This document shows positions 48,901 to 60,941 of a DNA stretch of 64,000 nt, in pieces (position 1 is the stretch's first letter; each line of letters begins with the position of its first letter). The notes beneath the pieces were generated by a model that worked only from the letters and a program-made list of their open reading frames with translations, searched no databases and had not been told where the DNA came from. The position numbers and the translations under genes were made by a program. The DNA is from Hybos culiciformis (Eukaryota > Arthropoda > Insecta > Diptera > Hybotidae): positions 74,039,303-74,103,302 of the forward strand of contig OZ023274.1 in the NCBI GenBank assembly GCA_964007475.1, written 5' to 3'.

Positions 48901-49749
48901 GTTAGTTTATATTGTATTTATTTTTGGAAAAGTAAATTGACACATTTGGCTGTTCTGAGAGTTTAAGTATGAAGAATTTACACTTAGATCAATAGGATGA
49001 ATCAATTTAATTCTCAAGATTGTAGACAATAATTGCTGTTTCATAATGAATTTGTTGTAAATGATGTTGTTCAATTTTGGTTGGACTTTACTACACAAAC
49101 TTTAAAATTACTGATGATATGCGAACCATCCCATTTTTATTAACCAGTAACTATAGAAATTTTTTTCCTGATCAAAATATCCATTAAGAAAAATATCGAA
49201 ATTTTTCAAAATCGTTTTGACATATACAGCTTACACAGAGAATATATATTATTTGGCACTCAAAGCAAAACTGTGTGTTCTTTGAAAAACTTCTTTAATA
49301 TAAAAAATGAAAAATTTTCATCCTGTGTGAAAAAAAAAATGTTTGTAAAATGCTCACCTGTTGTACTCACAAAAAAAAATGTAAAACATAAAATTAATGG
49401 TTGTAGTCAGTTTCACAAAGAATTTTCATATTTTTTTATCTAACATTTTTCTATTTTTCTTTTTCAATTTTTTTTTATTTTGATAACCAGATAATAGTTT
49501 TTCCTCTTTTGTTTTTAAAAAAAAAAATTAAAGAGGATTTAAAAATTTTTTTTATTGAATAATTTATGAGAATTTTAAAAATAAATTCAGGAATTCTTTA
49601 CCAAAGGTCCAAAAACATTTTTATATTGTATATATTATGTATGTAAACGAACAGCGATAAGCTTACTTAAAATTAAAAATGAAGGAAAAGTATTGCGTTA
49701 ATAAATATTTTCAAAGTTTGGCTAGCTACATTATGATATGGTCCTAATA
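45990..49749. other. Spacer with one candidate micro-exon
   Basis: Only the 46488-46586 candidate stands out. Other frames (46787-46984, 48907-49098) are low-complexity. Confidence 0.5.
46488..46586 (+). CDS. Candidate small ORF or terminal exon, unknown
   Basis: A 32-residue frame from the ATG at 46488, or an exon entering after the acceptor-like AAATTTCAG ending at 46479 (then ISMDNV...). It reads MDNVNKIWPINKF, then LQEDDDLASTIL, then TYVLNTE and a stop. The stretch with GACGACGACCTCGCGTCG is far less AT-rich than its surroundings and codes an acidic, protein-like sequence, which is why I list it. I recognise no family. It could be the last exon of a gene whose other exons I cannot see, a transposon remnant, or chance. 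Confidence 0.22.
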   Translation: MDNVNKIWPINKFLQEDDDLASTILTYVLNTE

Positions 49750-50362
49750 GTCTAAGAGCTCGCAACGTTTTTGGCACGTGATTTTAGCAAGGCTCATTTT
49801 TTAATATATTGTTAAATGCTACGGTGCAGGACCCATAAGGGTAGTCTGGCTGTCGGATGACGTTGCGTTTATCCGTGGGAGCAGATCCAGGTAGGTCAAA
49901 GAAAAAATGCAAAATTACGTGATAATAGCACGATTTCTAGTTATGTCACTTGTTTGTGCTTATTATATGAAATGTTAATGCATCATTGCCAGACGGCTTC
50001 GGAGTTGTTAAGACCGTGCCAGACCTTGATTTATAACAAAAAAAAACTTCAATTTCACGTCATTTTAGCAAGGCTGAAATTTTTATATGTTATAGATTGG
50101 ATCTTATATATACTACATCCAATTTGCCAGACGGAAATACCGTTGCTAAATGGATGCCAGACCTATGTCATTTAAAAGCAATTTGTTTTTTTCATGTAAT
50201 TTTGCATTTTTTTTACCTACTTGGTTCTGCTCCCACGGGTAAACGCAACGTCGTCTGACAGCCAGACTACCTTTATGCGTCCTGCACCGTAGCATGGAAC
50301 ATTATATTAAAAAATGAGCCTTGCTAAAATCACGTGATTTCTTACGTTGCGAGCTCTTGGAC
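49750..50362. mobile_element. Foldback/MITE element with ~180-bp inverted ends
   Basis: Left arm from 49750 (GTCTAAGAGCTCGCAACG) and the complement of the right arm (GTCCAAGAGCTCGCAACG) stay alignable for about 180 bp. Shared blocks include GATTTTAGCAAGGCTCATTT, GCTACGGTGCAGGAC, GGTAGTCTGGCTGTC and CGTGGGAGCAGA. TA on both sides (49748-49749, 50363-50364). The interior has repeated TGCCAGAC motifs. Any open frame here is non-coding. Confidence 0.9.
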
Positions 50363-52436
50363 TATAATATTAATTTTTATATAATATAGGTACAGTTATA
50401 ATAATAATAAAACAGAAATAAGATTATATTTTGTCTAACAGAAATGCAATATCTTAGGCTTATCTCTTTTGAACACAAAAATAAAGAGTTTTGGAAAGTA
50501 AGTTCGAAATTGAAAAAATATCTTAAAAATGTATATTAATTATAGACTCGTTCAATTAAATCTATTTCTGCTCTAAGTTAAAAATAAAAAATCAGCAATT
50601 TGTAAGTTCGAGCGAAAGTTTCGAGTTTTTTTGTTTTCATTCACCAAATTTTGTGGACCAATAATTTGCATTAATTTCAAAGTTGGTTTGATATCTTTGG
50701 GTAACTTTAGGTAATGTTTTATGTTTACTATAAAGATCTTCCGGATAAACTACAATATAATAATTTAAATTTATATCCTGAATACAAAAAACTTATAAAT
50801 AAGAAATTTATGAGATTTAAAGTTTTGTTTTATTTTACGTATTTTGGTTTAATAAATATTAAATTTTTGACAATCCTCATTTGAAAATTCTTTTATTGCA
50901 CGTCGAAAGAAAAAAATATATGTTTTTAGTTATTTTAGTTTCTTTTGTACATTTTTATATTAAAAGCCATATATTAAGCACTATTTATACATAAAAATAA
51001 ATGATATACCGTAAAATATATAAAGAATGGCTTTCGCAAAGCGTTAAAAAGTTATTTACGGAAATGTTAATGAGTCAAAATTGTGACTGTTCAATGTTCA
51101 TTATTTTCTCTTTATACTAAATAAAAAATATTAAATCTTGTAGTAAATGCACTCCTATAAGGACGTTTCCAAAGTAAGAATTATTCTTATGAGAATGCTA
51201 TAAGTTCGATTAGGGTTTTTATTCATTTTTAAATTTTAAATTTGTCTTGATTGTTATTTGTTGCGAGATCAATTTAATTAAAAGGAAAAGTATCATGGAT
51301 AAAAAAGATGTGTTAGTTTTAAACTTTTGATTATTATAATTCTTATATTTGAATCTGTTTAAAATTTATAAAACTATAAACAATTTTAGTTTCTAAAAAA
51401 TCTAAATTAATTGATGTTCCATTGGTAAAATATTAAAAAAAAAAAAATCGTTCTAGTTGACAAAACATCTATTTTTCTGTGATCAAAAACATTTTCCTTA
51501 TATAAAATATACTTAACAATCCTTGAGAAATTCTAACTTAATAGAATAATGATGATGAAATCAAAGTTTTGTAAAGTTTAAAAAATATAACGTTAAAACA
51601 AACAAAATATTGAATCTTTCACCCTTTTAATGTGAAAGAAAAAAGTTTTATTTATTGAAAAAAAAAATACATGAAAAAAAACTAATCAAACTTTTATAAT
51701 TTTTCCACTTAATCTTTGAAAGAAATTTATTTCAACAAATCAAAACTTCCTGTATCGGTATAATTAATTACGAAAACATAAGTTTTTTTTACTACAGCTT
51801 TCTATTTACAATAGATGTATGTATATTGTATATCTACACAATTATTTGAAGTGTAGGTCCGAAACAATGAATTGGTGAAAAAGGTTTTATTTTTTTGTTT
51901 CAAAAGGAAAATGTTATAGAAGCTTAATTCAAACTTTTAAAAACCTTAAATCATTATCAGGAAACAATGTAGATTTTAATGTAATTATAAAAATATTTTT
52001 TCAACAAGCGACATCAAATTGGTAAAAGGATTCTATAGAATATATATACATAATAATAGAATGTTTACTTTGATTACCAAAAGTAAATAAGTATACTATA
52101 CATAAAAAAGTTTGTCCTTTGGTTTGTTTTAATCATTTTTTTTTATACGTAGGTACCTATGGTCAGAATTTCAATGAAACAATTTCTTTGATGAAATATT
52201 ATTTAAAATATAATATACAAAAGTGTGGTATTTTATTTTATATCCTTCCGAAATTTTGTTTTAAACGGAAATAAGGTTATATATTAGGATTTCAATAATT
52301 TAAATATAATTTTCTGGGAATTTGTACAGGTTCCGACTCAATATCGGACTAAAATAGGATACAAGTTGCTGGCTTTGTGTTTGGATGTCGTTCATCCAGT
52401 CAGAGGTCTTAATAGTTTTCATATAAAATTTGGTAT
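50363..52436. other. Spacer, nothing recognised
   Basis: AT-rich. About 52325-52435 is of somewhat higher complexity and may belong to the adjoining repeat element. Confidence 0.5.
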
Positions 52437-53155
52437 CCGAAATATTCGGCTATAATAATTCGTCTATAAATAATTAGTCTAAAAACTATTTATCTAATAA
52501 CATTTCGTCTAAAAGTGCAATTCGTCTAAAAACAATTAGTCTAAAAATTAATCATCTAATAAAATTTCTTCTAAAAGGGCAATTCGTCCAAAAACAAAAA
52601 GTCTAAAAATTTTTCATCTAATAACAGTTCTTCTAAAGGAATTCGTTTGAGAGGGAAAATCGTTTAAAATTAATTAATTATTAAAAATATATTGTATCAA
52701 ATTCAATTACATTATTCAATTTAAATTTAAAAAGAAAACAAATTTTCATTTATTATATTTTTAATATTTAATTTAATATTAAATTTGAGTAAGACGGAAT
52801 AAGCTGACAATTCGTCTAAAATTAAGTAGTCACAAAATTCGTCCACAATCAGTGATTACAACCCTATTTAACAAAATTTGTTAAATAGGGTTGTAATCCC
52901 TGATTGTGGATGAATTTTGTGACTACTTAATTTTAGAAGAATTGTTTTAGACAAATTGATTTTAGACTAATTGTTTCTAGACAAATTGTTTCAGACGAAT
53001 TGTTTTAGATCAATTATTTTAGAGAAATTGTTTTAGACTAATAGTTATTAGACGAATTGTTTTAGATGAATTGTTTTAGCCGAATTGTTTTAGACAAATT
53101 GTTTTCGACGAATTGAGGTTAGACGAACTGTTTAAGACGAATTGCCCGCGAACCT
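52437..53155. mobile_element. Inverted-repeat element made of GTCTAAAA-type motifs
   Basis: The left side has three 59-62-bp higher-order units (52458-52519, 52520-52581, 52582-52640), each built of four ~15-bp monomers ending in GTCTAAAA-like sequence. The right side (about 52930-53150) is a row of ~15-bp monomers TTTTAGACGAATTGT in the opposite sense. The two sides flank an AT-rich spacer and a central palindrome. Outer boundaries are approximate and no target duplication is seen. Confidence 0.8.
52808..52944. repeat. 137-bp near-perfect palindrome, 1-nt loop
   Basis: Arms of 68 bp centred on A52876 with three mismatches. The core is CCCTATTTAACAAA-A-TTTGTTAAATAGGG. Able to extrude as a cruciform. 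Confidence 0.93.
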
Positions 53156-56100
53156 GGTCCCGGTATGTAAATGTACTCTTTTGTATTTCTTGTATCTCAT
53201 TTTATATAAAAAAAATATATATGTGGTTATTTTAAATTATATGAATTAAAAGTATTAAATACATTATATAAAATAATTATATGAAAAGGTATTTACAAAA
53301 ATTTTCCACTGGTATTTTTATTTAATATAAAATAAGAAAATTTTTTTTTTGCTATCTTTCTCAACTATACGAAAATTTGTTGATTATTAATAAGAAAATC
53401 ATAATGTCAATAACAAGTCAAACATTTTTTTTTTCTTGTATTTTTTATCATTTTATTTAAAAGAAAAAACAAAATAAATAAAATAAATAAAAAAGGAAAT
53501 ATTTTATTTCATTTCATTTCAAAATGAAAAAAAAATTCATATATATTTCTTAGTACATTTTTTTTTTCTTTTGATTTTTTAATAATATATATTAAAAAAA
53601 AAAAAAAAAAAGCTAAAAATCTCTGTGGTATAATATTTTTTGTAAAAGAGAAAAGAACAGATTTTCTTGTTTTTTTTTTACTCTATTAAATTTTATTATT
53701 GATTTTTCATAAGGAAAGAGTGAAAAAAAAAAAAATTATCTTAAGTGCTCTTCAATATTTTTTTAATTTTTTTTTTTCATTTTCATCATAAAAAAAAAAG
53801 AAAAACAATTTTTGACATCATAAAGAACAATATATCAAAAAAAAAAAAATAATAATAATAAATAAAAGTATATGTATACCTAAAATGTTTTTATTTATAG
53901 ATTGGATTTTTTCCCCTTTAATCTTTTTGTTCAATAGTTAGAATTGAATTTTTTTTTTCTTCTTTTATTTAAACTCACAGTAAAAGGATTGTGTAATTTA
54001 ATAAAATTCTCTGTTTAAAAAAAAAAAAAAAGGAAAAACAAATTTTTTTTTTTCGTTTTTCCTGCTAGCAAAAAGAAAAACAATAAAAAGTATAATATTA
54101 TGACAGGAATTATTGAATTTTATTGCTTCTTCAAAGTCAACAGGTATAATAATCAAACTTTTGTTTACTGTAATTATGTTTTCACTAAATGTCTGTCCGT
54201 TCGTTCTGTGCTGTTGCCTGCAAAGATTCTTTCGCATCGATTAAAGGTTGAGATTCTACAATTACAAGTTTGGTAGTTCGATGCTTTCTCAACCAAGCTC
54301 TGTAAATAATTTTCATATAAAATTATCATATTGCGATGAAAGTTAATGTGTTTGGTAAATAGATTACAGGAACTTTAATAAAAATTTATTATTCCCAGAT
54401 TATTTCCAAAGATCGGGCTGAAAACTGGATAACCATGCCAAATGTTACATTTGTATATGAATAAAAGGTGTTGGTATTAAAGTTATCTAATAAATATGTT
54501 TAGCAATGTGTATGTCAAAAGTATATAGTATAGTATAGAAAATCGAAATGTTGAAAACAGAAGCAATGATTCATATATGATGTATACTGTTCTATTATAT
54601 TTTATTATTGATTTTTATTTTTATATGATAATTATTATCATTTTAATTATTCTTGTAATATATATTTTGGGATTAATTAAATGTTAATTAATTTTTAAAA
54701 TTGAAATAAACATTAAAATTTAATTAGGTATATTAAAAGTATGCCAATTAATTTTCTTTTTTTTATTCACTTCTTTTTTTTATTAATAAAATTATAAACT
54801 AATGTTTTTTTTTTATGTCGTATGTTTTAATTATATTAATAATATAATTAATATATTAAAAACAATGACGAATGTGGTATTTTATATGCAAAAAAATAAA
54901 AATTTAATATAATATAATCGTAATATCGTCTGCTGAGAAATGAAACAACGTATGACATTTATACGTCATTATTAGATAATAGCACCATTCGATTCCTCGT
55001 ACTCGATTTTATAAGTACTTTGCAATATTCTTAATGTTGATTAAAATGTGTTTTTTACATGAAAATTTTATGTTACTTGATACTTTTCCATACGTTTTTA
55101 TTAATTTTCAAATCTTTAAACTCAAATTACTCTAAACTATACTTTTCGTTATACGTTGTTTCATTTCTGAGCAGACGATATATCTGTTAGTTAGTATAAA
55201 ACAAAACGTTTGATGTCTATAAATCGTATGAAAGTTATTTATATATTCGAGCCTTGAAAAAATTTATTTTGAAATTAATGTATCCAGGAAAAAAAAATAA
55301 TATTAATTAAAATTTCAAAAATATATAACTTTTGTGCAGTATTTTACAGATAAAACCTTTTTATTTTTTAATGTAATAATATAAATTACATTTTTTTTTA
55401 AATAATATCATTTTGACAGTAGTTCTGGGATCTTAGCCCTAAATGTAATTTTATTGTTCAATCATTTACGATAGAATATACTATAGCAAATGTAGATAAG
55501 TCGCCGTAATACTTCACACTAAAAAACTAAAAAAAAAAAATTAATGATTATTTTATAGTCTAAAATTATTATACTTTTTTCTGATTTAATTTATCAATTT
55601 CCTAAACAATTTGTTACAGAAAAATATTCAAAATAAGTTATATAAATTGAAATCATTATTTTTTTTTGTCGTTTTATAATACTTTTATATATAATTTGTA
55701 TTTACAATTATTTTATTGAAAATTTTAGCCAAAATTCATAAAGCGTACCCAAATCTTTTTAAATCTCTAGAATAGACTTATATTAATTTTAGTTTCGACT
55801 AAAAGAAAAAAAAATGAATAGAACAATAATAAATTATTTTCCTATTTTTAGAATTATTCATTCTATAAAAATAATTTTGTAATAGGGATAATACGGATAA
55901 TAATGGGGATTAATCGTAGATAATGAAAGAGATCGGATGTGTTTTCTTAATTAGCTTAAAAAATAATAAAAAAAAGTAGACAAGAATATAAAGAAAAAAA
56001 AAATGAAATAATATGGAAATAATTTTTTTTTTTGAATCATTGTGTTAAAGGGACTAATAAGGCTACAGAGTTCAGACCAGTCAATACCATTTGTAAAGAA

Positions 56101-57361
56101 TAAAACATTATTGAAAATTGATTGAATCAGTTTTGTTTTCGAAAGTCAGAATTTGATTTCTGAATTTCAATAGGGATTTTGGAAAACATCACAGCTGTGA
56201 ATAATTAATAAACCTCATAATAGCAAATTGGAAAATAGCAATACTATGTGATTAGAAGATAATATTGATGAATGTTTCGAAAAATAAGTTATGATTTAAA
56301 AAAAATGTGTAGTTAAATTTTAATAAAATGAAATTAAATTTTGATAAGACCAAAAGTATGATTATTAATTATTATACAAATTATCTCATTTAAATTGTAT
56401 GCTATACCCAAATTGATCGCTTTAATTTAAATTTCAAATTATACATAAATATATACAAACCATATATATCAAGTGAAGGAACTAAAATTCTAAGACACTT
56501 AGCAACAAATTATTTCCTTTATTAAATTGGTACAATCATAAATTCTTGAAGTATCTTCCTTAAAACAGGTTTAAAGTATATTTCTGAAGTGTCATTATCA
56601 AGAAATAAATATTTTTTAAGTGGCAGGCACATTACGATTATTTTTTTTTTATTTATTTTTAATGATAATTTTAATTCAGTTCCAAAACATACATATGGGG
56701 GCTTTCTCTCATAATTTTTTAAGTAATATGTCATTTGAAAACAATACCACATATATATATACACACATTATGATTGTTGTTGAAGATAGAAAGATAGAAA
56801 AAAATATTTATGTTTTTTGAGTATCTGTGTACGTTTCTTTTTATAATTATTTTTAATACTTTTAAAAGCCATTTTGAAATTAGATACACATGTAATATTT
56901 TTAATGAAAAATATATTTTAAGAATTTTTATGTGGTATTATTCTCAAAGTGCATTTTCCAATTATTGTTTTCCCACTTTAACTTTTTATACATTACGTAA
57001 TAAATTATATTAAATTGAAAATAATTTTCGTTCGGTATGTTATTAATTTTTTTCGTTAAATTAAATTAATTCAAATTTAATTTGGTCTGGTTAGCTTTTA
57101 ATAAAAATTTGGATAATTATAATAAATTTTCGAATATGATAACATAATTTACAACTTAAAAATTTAGTAAAAAACAAGATTTGTAAAATTGGTAATATTT
57201 TTTTTAATTTTCTTATGAACTCTATTAAATAATATGAAAAGGTAATGTTAATGTACACCTTTTTCCACCGAGTTATTGGTAAAAATCTAAAATTTTTTAT
57301 TTATTCAATATAATATTCTAAAAAAGATTAAAAATTCCACAAAAAAGAACAATATATTTTC
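53156..57361. other. Spacer around MITE X copy 2
   Basis: 53340-54060 is dominated by poly-A and poly-T tracts. No coding frame is convincing. Confidence 0.55.
54926..55178 (+). mobile_element. MITE family X, copy 2 (opposite orientation)
   Basis: Inverted ends TCGTCTGCTGAGAAATGAAA and the complement of TCGTCTGCTCAGAAATGAAA, flanked by TA (54924-54925, 55179-55180). Same internal ATTCGATTCCTCGTACTCGA segment as copy 1 on the other strand. Better preserved ends than copy 1. Confidence 0.92.
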
Positions 57362-57367
57362 TTTATT
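57362..57367 (-). terminator. Poly(A) signal of the secreted-protein gene
   Basis: AATAAA on the - strand, 57 bp past the stop codon in exon 2. Confidence 0.5.
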
Positions 57368-57423
57368 TCATATAATAATAAATAATTTAAAACTAAAAAT
57401 ATTATGTTAAAAAATTTGCAATG

Positions 57424-57549
57424 TTAAAAGAAGTCAAAGAATCCACCATCGTCATCATCTGATCCGAAACCAAAAATACCTTCATCTTCTTCCGCATTTG
57501 GGGGAACAAAAGCACCATTAAATAATCCTGATATTCGATCTTCAAGTCC
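57424..57549 (-). CDS. Small secreted protein, exon 2 (acidic Gly/Phe tail)
   Basis: Second, terminal coding exon: 41 codons plus TAA, with no ATG of its own. The acceptor is a T-rich tract ending TTTTTTAG|GGACTT (AG at 57551-57550), entering in phase 0 to match exon 1. It encodes GLEDRISGLFNGAFVPPNA followed by EEDEGIFGFGSDDDDGGFFDFF and stop. The first part continues the amphipathic core and the rest is a strongly acidic, Gly/Phe-rich tail ending in aromatic residues. Base composition is clearly less AT-rich than the surroundings, as expected of a coding exon. A TTTATT (AATAAA on the coding strand) lies 57 bp downstream. Confidence 0.68.
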   Translation of the reverse strand, partial: GLEDRISGLFNGAFVPPNAEEDEGIFGFGSDDDDGGFFDFF

Positions 57550-59944
57550 CTAAAAAACAAAATAATTTTTAGTTAAAAGAAAATACATGTAGTTCTTTAA
57601 ATGACAATAAACGTTCCTCAAGTATAAAATGTTCAATAATAATAAAAAGTTAACATAAATTTAATTCCCAAAGACAAAAAAAAAATCATAAATTCCAGAC
57701 TATGAAAGTTTATAGTTATAATTTATAATTGATAATTTTTGGGTTTATGAGTTACTGAAAAAAAAGCGATATATTTAGTAATTAAGATATACAGTAAAAA
57801 CAATTCAACTGATTTTTTTCAATAATTTTGTTGAGGGAAAATTTCTATTTAATTAAAATAGTAGATACCTAAACAAAGTATGAAAAAAAAATATTAATTT
57901 TTATGTTTTTTTTTATTTCATAAACTTCTGGGAAAACAGTAATAGTTAAATGGTCAGTGATTATAAATAAATCATTAAATTTCGCTATTTAAGTTCATAC
58001 AATTTTGTTTTTTAATTCAATTAAAATTTTTACACTAGCACATTTTATCAATGAGAAAAAACAAAGGAATGTTGTTAATAAAATTTATAAAACTGTGAAA
58101 AATTAGGCAATTTTAATAAATTTAATTAATTTAATAAGAATGTGAAAGCCCTAAAGTGAATTTTTTTTTTTGGGATTTAATATTGAATAATTTTTATAAA
58201 ATAGACTTTCCAGATTTCTGATTAAAATAGTTTGTGAAAGCATGTTTCGAATTTTTTTTTATTAATGAAACAAATAAGCTACACATACAGTGTTAAATTT
58301 TCCTATATACGCATTCTATGTATTTTAGTAGATACTATTAAAAGTTTTGATAGATTTTTTAGGTTTCTACTTATAAGCAAGCCACAATATTCGTGAAGTT
58401 TATACTCAGATAACGATGATTATGTTTTCCAACAGATAAACATCCCCATCCTTTCGAAATGTTGAACTGAACGTATGTTGACAGTTCGTTTTTGAAAAAA
58501 AAAGAAGAGTTTATCAACTTTTGGTATCATGAGTTACATAAGAAAATTCATTCTAATTTTTGAACTGAAATATATTGTATAAAAAATAAGAACAAGATTT
58601 AAGAACAAGAAAAAACCGATGTTTTTGGGTCAGTGGTATATATAAGAATATTTATCACAGTTTAATATTATGTACATCGCAAAAAAAATTAGGCTAACAT
58701 GCTAAAACGACGTCTATCCCATATCTTTATATTCAACCGAATAATTTATTGAATTGAGAGGATAGTTTTGAGTCAATATTCTCCAAACAATATTAAAAAT
58801 TTATATTTCTAGTTATATCTTTTTTTTAAGATATTATTAGGAACGTATGATTTTATCAGGGGTATGACTTGAACAAAAATTAACGAGTTATAACTTCGCT
58901 ACACTTCAGGTTACAAACACAGAATTCCGTGTTTTGCAGAAAAAAATAGGTTCGTTCTGTGTTTGGTACTTGGTTTGCCATATAAAATTTTTTTTTTTTT
59001 TTTCGACACAAACCTAGAAATTTTACTACATAGTTTTATTGCATTTCAAAAAAAAAAAGGTATAACCTGTCAATTTGCAGAAAATTTACAGAAAAAATCA
59101 TACTTTAAAATGCTTCGATATAAAAAAAATAATAATAAATTGTAGGTTGTCAAAAAAGAAAATAAATTAAAATATTTTTAAAAAAAATTTAATATTATTT
59201 TTATTTTCCATTTTTTCTTTAAATTAAAAAAATTCATTTTTTTTTTTTAAATTACGAAAAAATAAAATTTTATTTTACAAAGAATTTTTTTTTAATTTTA
59301 CAAAGAATTTTTTTTTAATTTCAAACCAAACCATCTTTTATAAGTGTGTCACCCCATTCGCCAACCTACTTTCAAACCAAGAAATTCATGGTTGCTAACC
59401 TGAAGTGTAGCGAAGTTATTAGCTATTTTTAATCGGAGTCACATGAAAAAAAAATATCAAAATTACAACAAATTTTTAAGATATAAATTTTCTATTTCAG
59501 TATTTTATCTAGTTTCTAAATGACAAACAAATAATTAAAAGAATTACACAGGATAAAATTATTTTAAAAAATGTATCGACATAATTTAAAAAATCATTTC
59601 TAAGTTAATAATTTTTATTTAATTGTGAACAATTCACAAAAATAATTTTGAAAAAACCATTATGATGATATTCAGTTACTAAGAAAAAATATTACTATGG
59701 CAATGTTGTTGTGTTGAGAACAACTAAAACAACTTAATTATATACACAACTTTTTTAAACTTTCTCCCAAATTTATAATGTTCTGTTTTTTTTTTTAAGT
59801 TTTATATCATTTTAAATACTTTTTGATTGAATGTAAATAAAAAAAAAAAAAAGTAAATTTATGTTTACTGATATTATACTACTATTATTATATATTTCCA
59901 TTACACAGTATATGTATAGTGTTCTAAATTAATTGCTTTCTTAC
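57550..59944 (-). other. Intron of the secreted-protein gene
   Basis: 2,395 bp between donor GTAAGA (59944 downward) and acceptor TTTTTTAG (ending 57550). It is AT-rich without further coding-looking segments. It carries one inverted-repeat element (58891-59418), listed separately. Confidence 0.65.
58891..59418. mobile_element. MITE in the intron of the secreted-protein gene
   Basis: Inverted ends share TAACTTCGCTACACTTCAGG and continue TTA, bordered by TTA on both sides (58888-58890, 59419-59421) as for PIF/Harbinger-type insertions. A second, weaker inner pair lies around TTGGTTTG/CAAACCAA. 528 bp, non-coding. Confidence 0.8.
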
Positions 59945-60145
59945 CATTTGTGCAAACAGCCCATAAAGTAAACGCATTAATATTAAACGTATAAAATCTT
60001 GTGGTGAGGTCTCTTTGCTCTGTCCAAAAAGAAATAGTTGTTTTGTATCGTTGTTCTTTGTTTTCTTTTTGGCATCACATAAATTAATTACTAAAGTTAA
60101 AAAAAAAATTGGCACAGAAATACATAAAATAACTTTTGATTTCAT
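59945..60145 (-). CDS. Small secreted protein, exon 1 (signal peptide and core)
   Basis: First coding exon of a two-exon gene. The ATG at 60145 starts a classic signal peptide: MKSK, a hydrophobic run (VILCISVPIFFLTLVINL), then LCDA with likely cleavage after Ala25. After it come a basic stretch (KKKTKNN) and a hydrophobic, probably helical segment SPQDFIRLILMRLLYGLFAQM. The exon ends at 59945 after codon 67 in phase 0, at the donor ATG|GTAAGA. Reading through gives only six more residues and a stop (RKQLI). It joins the exon at 57549-57424 for a 108-residue product, about 83 after cleavage. I do not recognise the family. The shape suggests a conserved arthropod secreted peptide or small extracellular protein; no function can be assigned. 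Confidence rests on signal peptide, good splice sites and frame continuity. Confidence 0.7.
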
Positions 60146-60941
60146 TTCACATTTAATTCGAGAAATTTACAAAATTTAAAAAAAAATATAAAAAAAATTA
60201 CAAATTTTACAAAATTTTTTATTTTCTTCGGAGAAACCTTTTTGGATTGTAAGAAATTATTACGAAAGCATCTTTTATGGAAAAGTCAACTCGATAATGA
60301 CATCATATAATTATTATTTCTTTAATTTTGTTCTAGATCAAAAGTTTTTTTTTTTTTGTATTAATTTATTACTATTTAATTTAGTTTAACTTTATTAAAT
60401 GTATTTTTTTTTTGTATTGATTTTTGTATCTATTTTTGTTTGACAATTTCTTTTTTAGACATTAACATATATTTTTCAAATATAATGAACATTTATTTTA
60501 CAAATATTTATATATATATATATTTTTTTTTTTTTATTTTTATTCAAATTTTTCATTTAAATTACAAACGATTTTGTTTTATAACAAAAAAAAAAAAATT
60601 TAATTGTAACTAAAAATATGCTTTGTTTTGTTGATATCAGGCACGCGATCAAATTCAAAATGCCAAAACGAAACTGATAAAACACTTGAAAACATTAAAA
60701 ATACATAAATTTTTTTAACAGAAAAAAAAAACCTTAAAAAAAAAAAAGAGAATAAAAAAATGTTTGAAAAAAAAGAAGGAAAAATTAACGACTATCATAT
60801 TAAGCAAAAAGAAAGAAATTCTTTTTACGTCATATGACAATAACAATAATAACGATTTACATAAATTTCGAGAGTTTTGTTTCATTTTGAAAATATTGTA
60901 CATTTAAAAAATCAAAAACTTCCGAATTATTAATTATTAAT
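60146..60941. other. 5' flank of the secreted-protein gene
   Basis: Presumed promoter and 5' UTR on the - strand. Poly-A/T runs prevent a confident TATA or initiator call. An extra 5' non-coding exon is possible. Confidence 0.4.

Noticed and set aside
49954..50175. 73-codon frame with repeated CQT
   Set aside because: Internal to the inverted-repeat element at 49750-50362; the CQT repeats come from its TGCCAGAC motif.
59939..60145. Single-exon reading of the secreted protein ending RKQLI
   Set aside because: The last residues are translated intron; a good donor at 59944 and an in-phase second exon explain the gene better.
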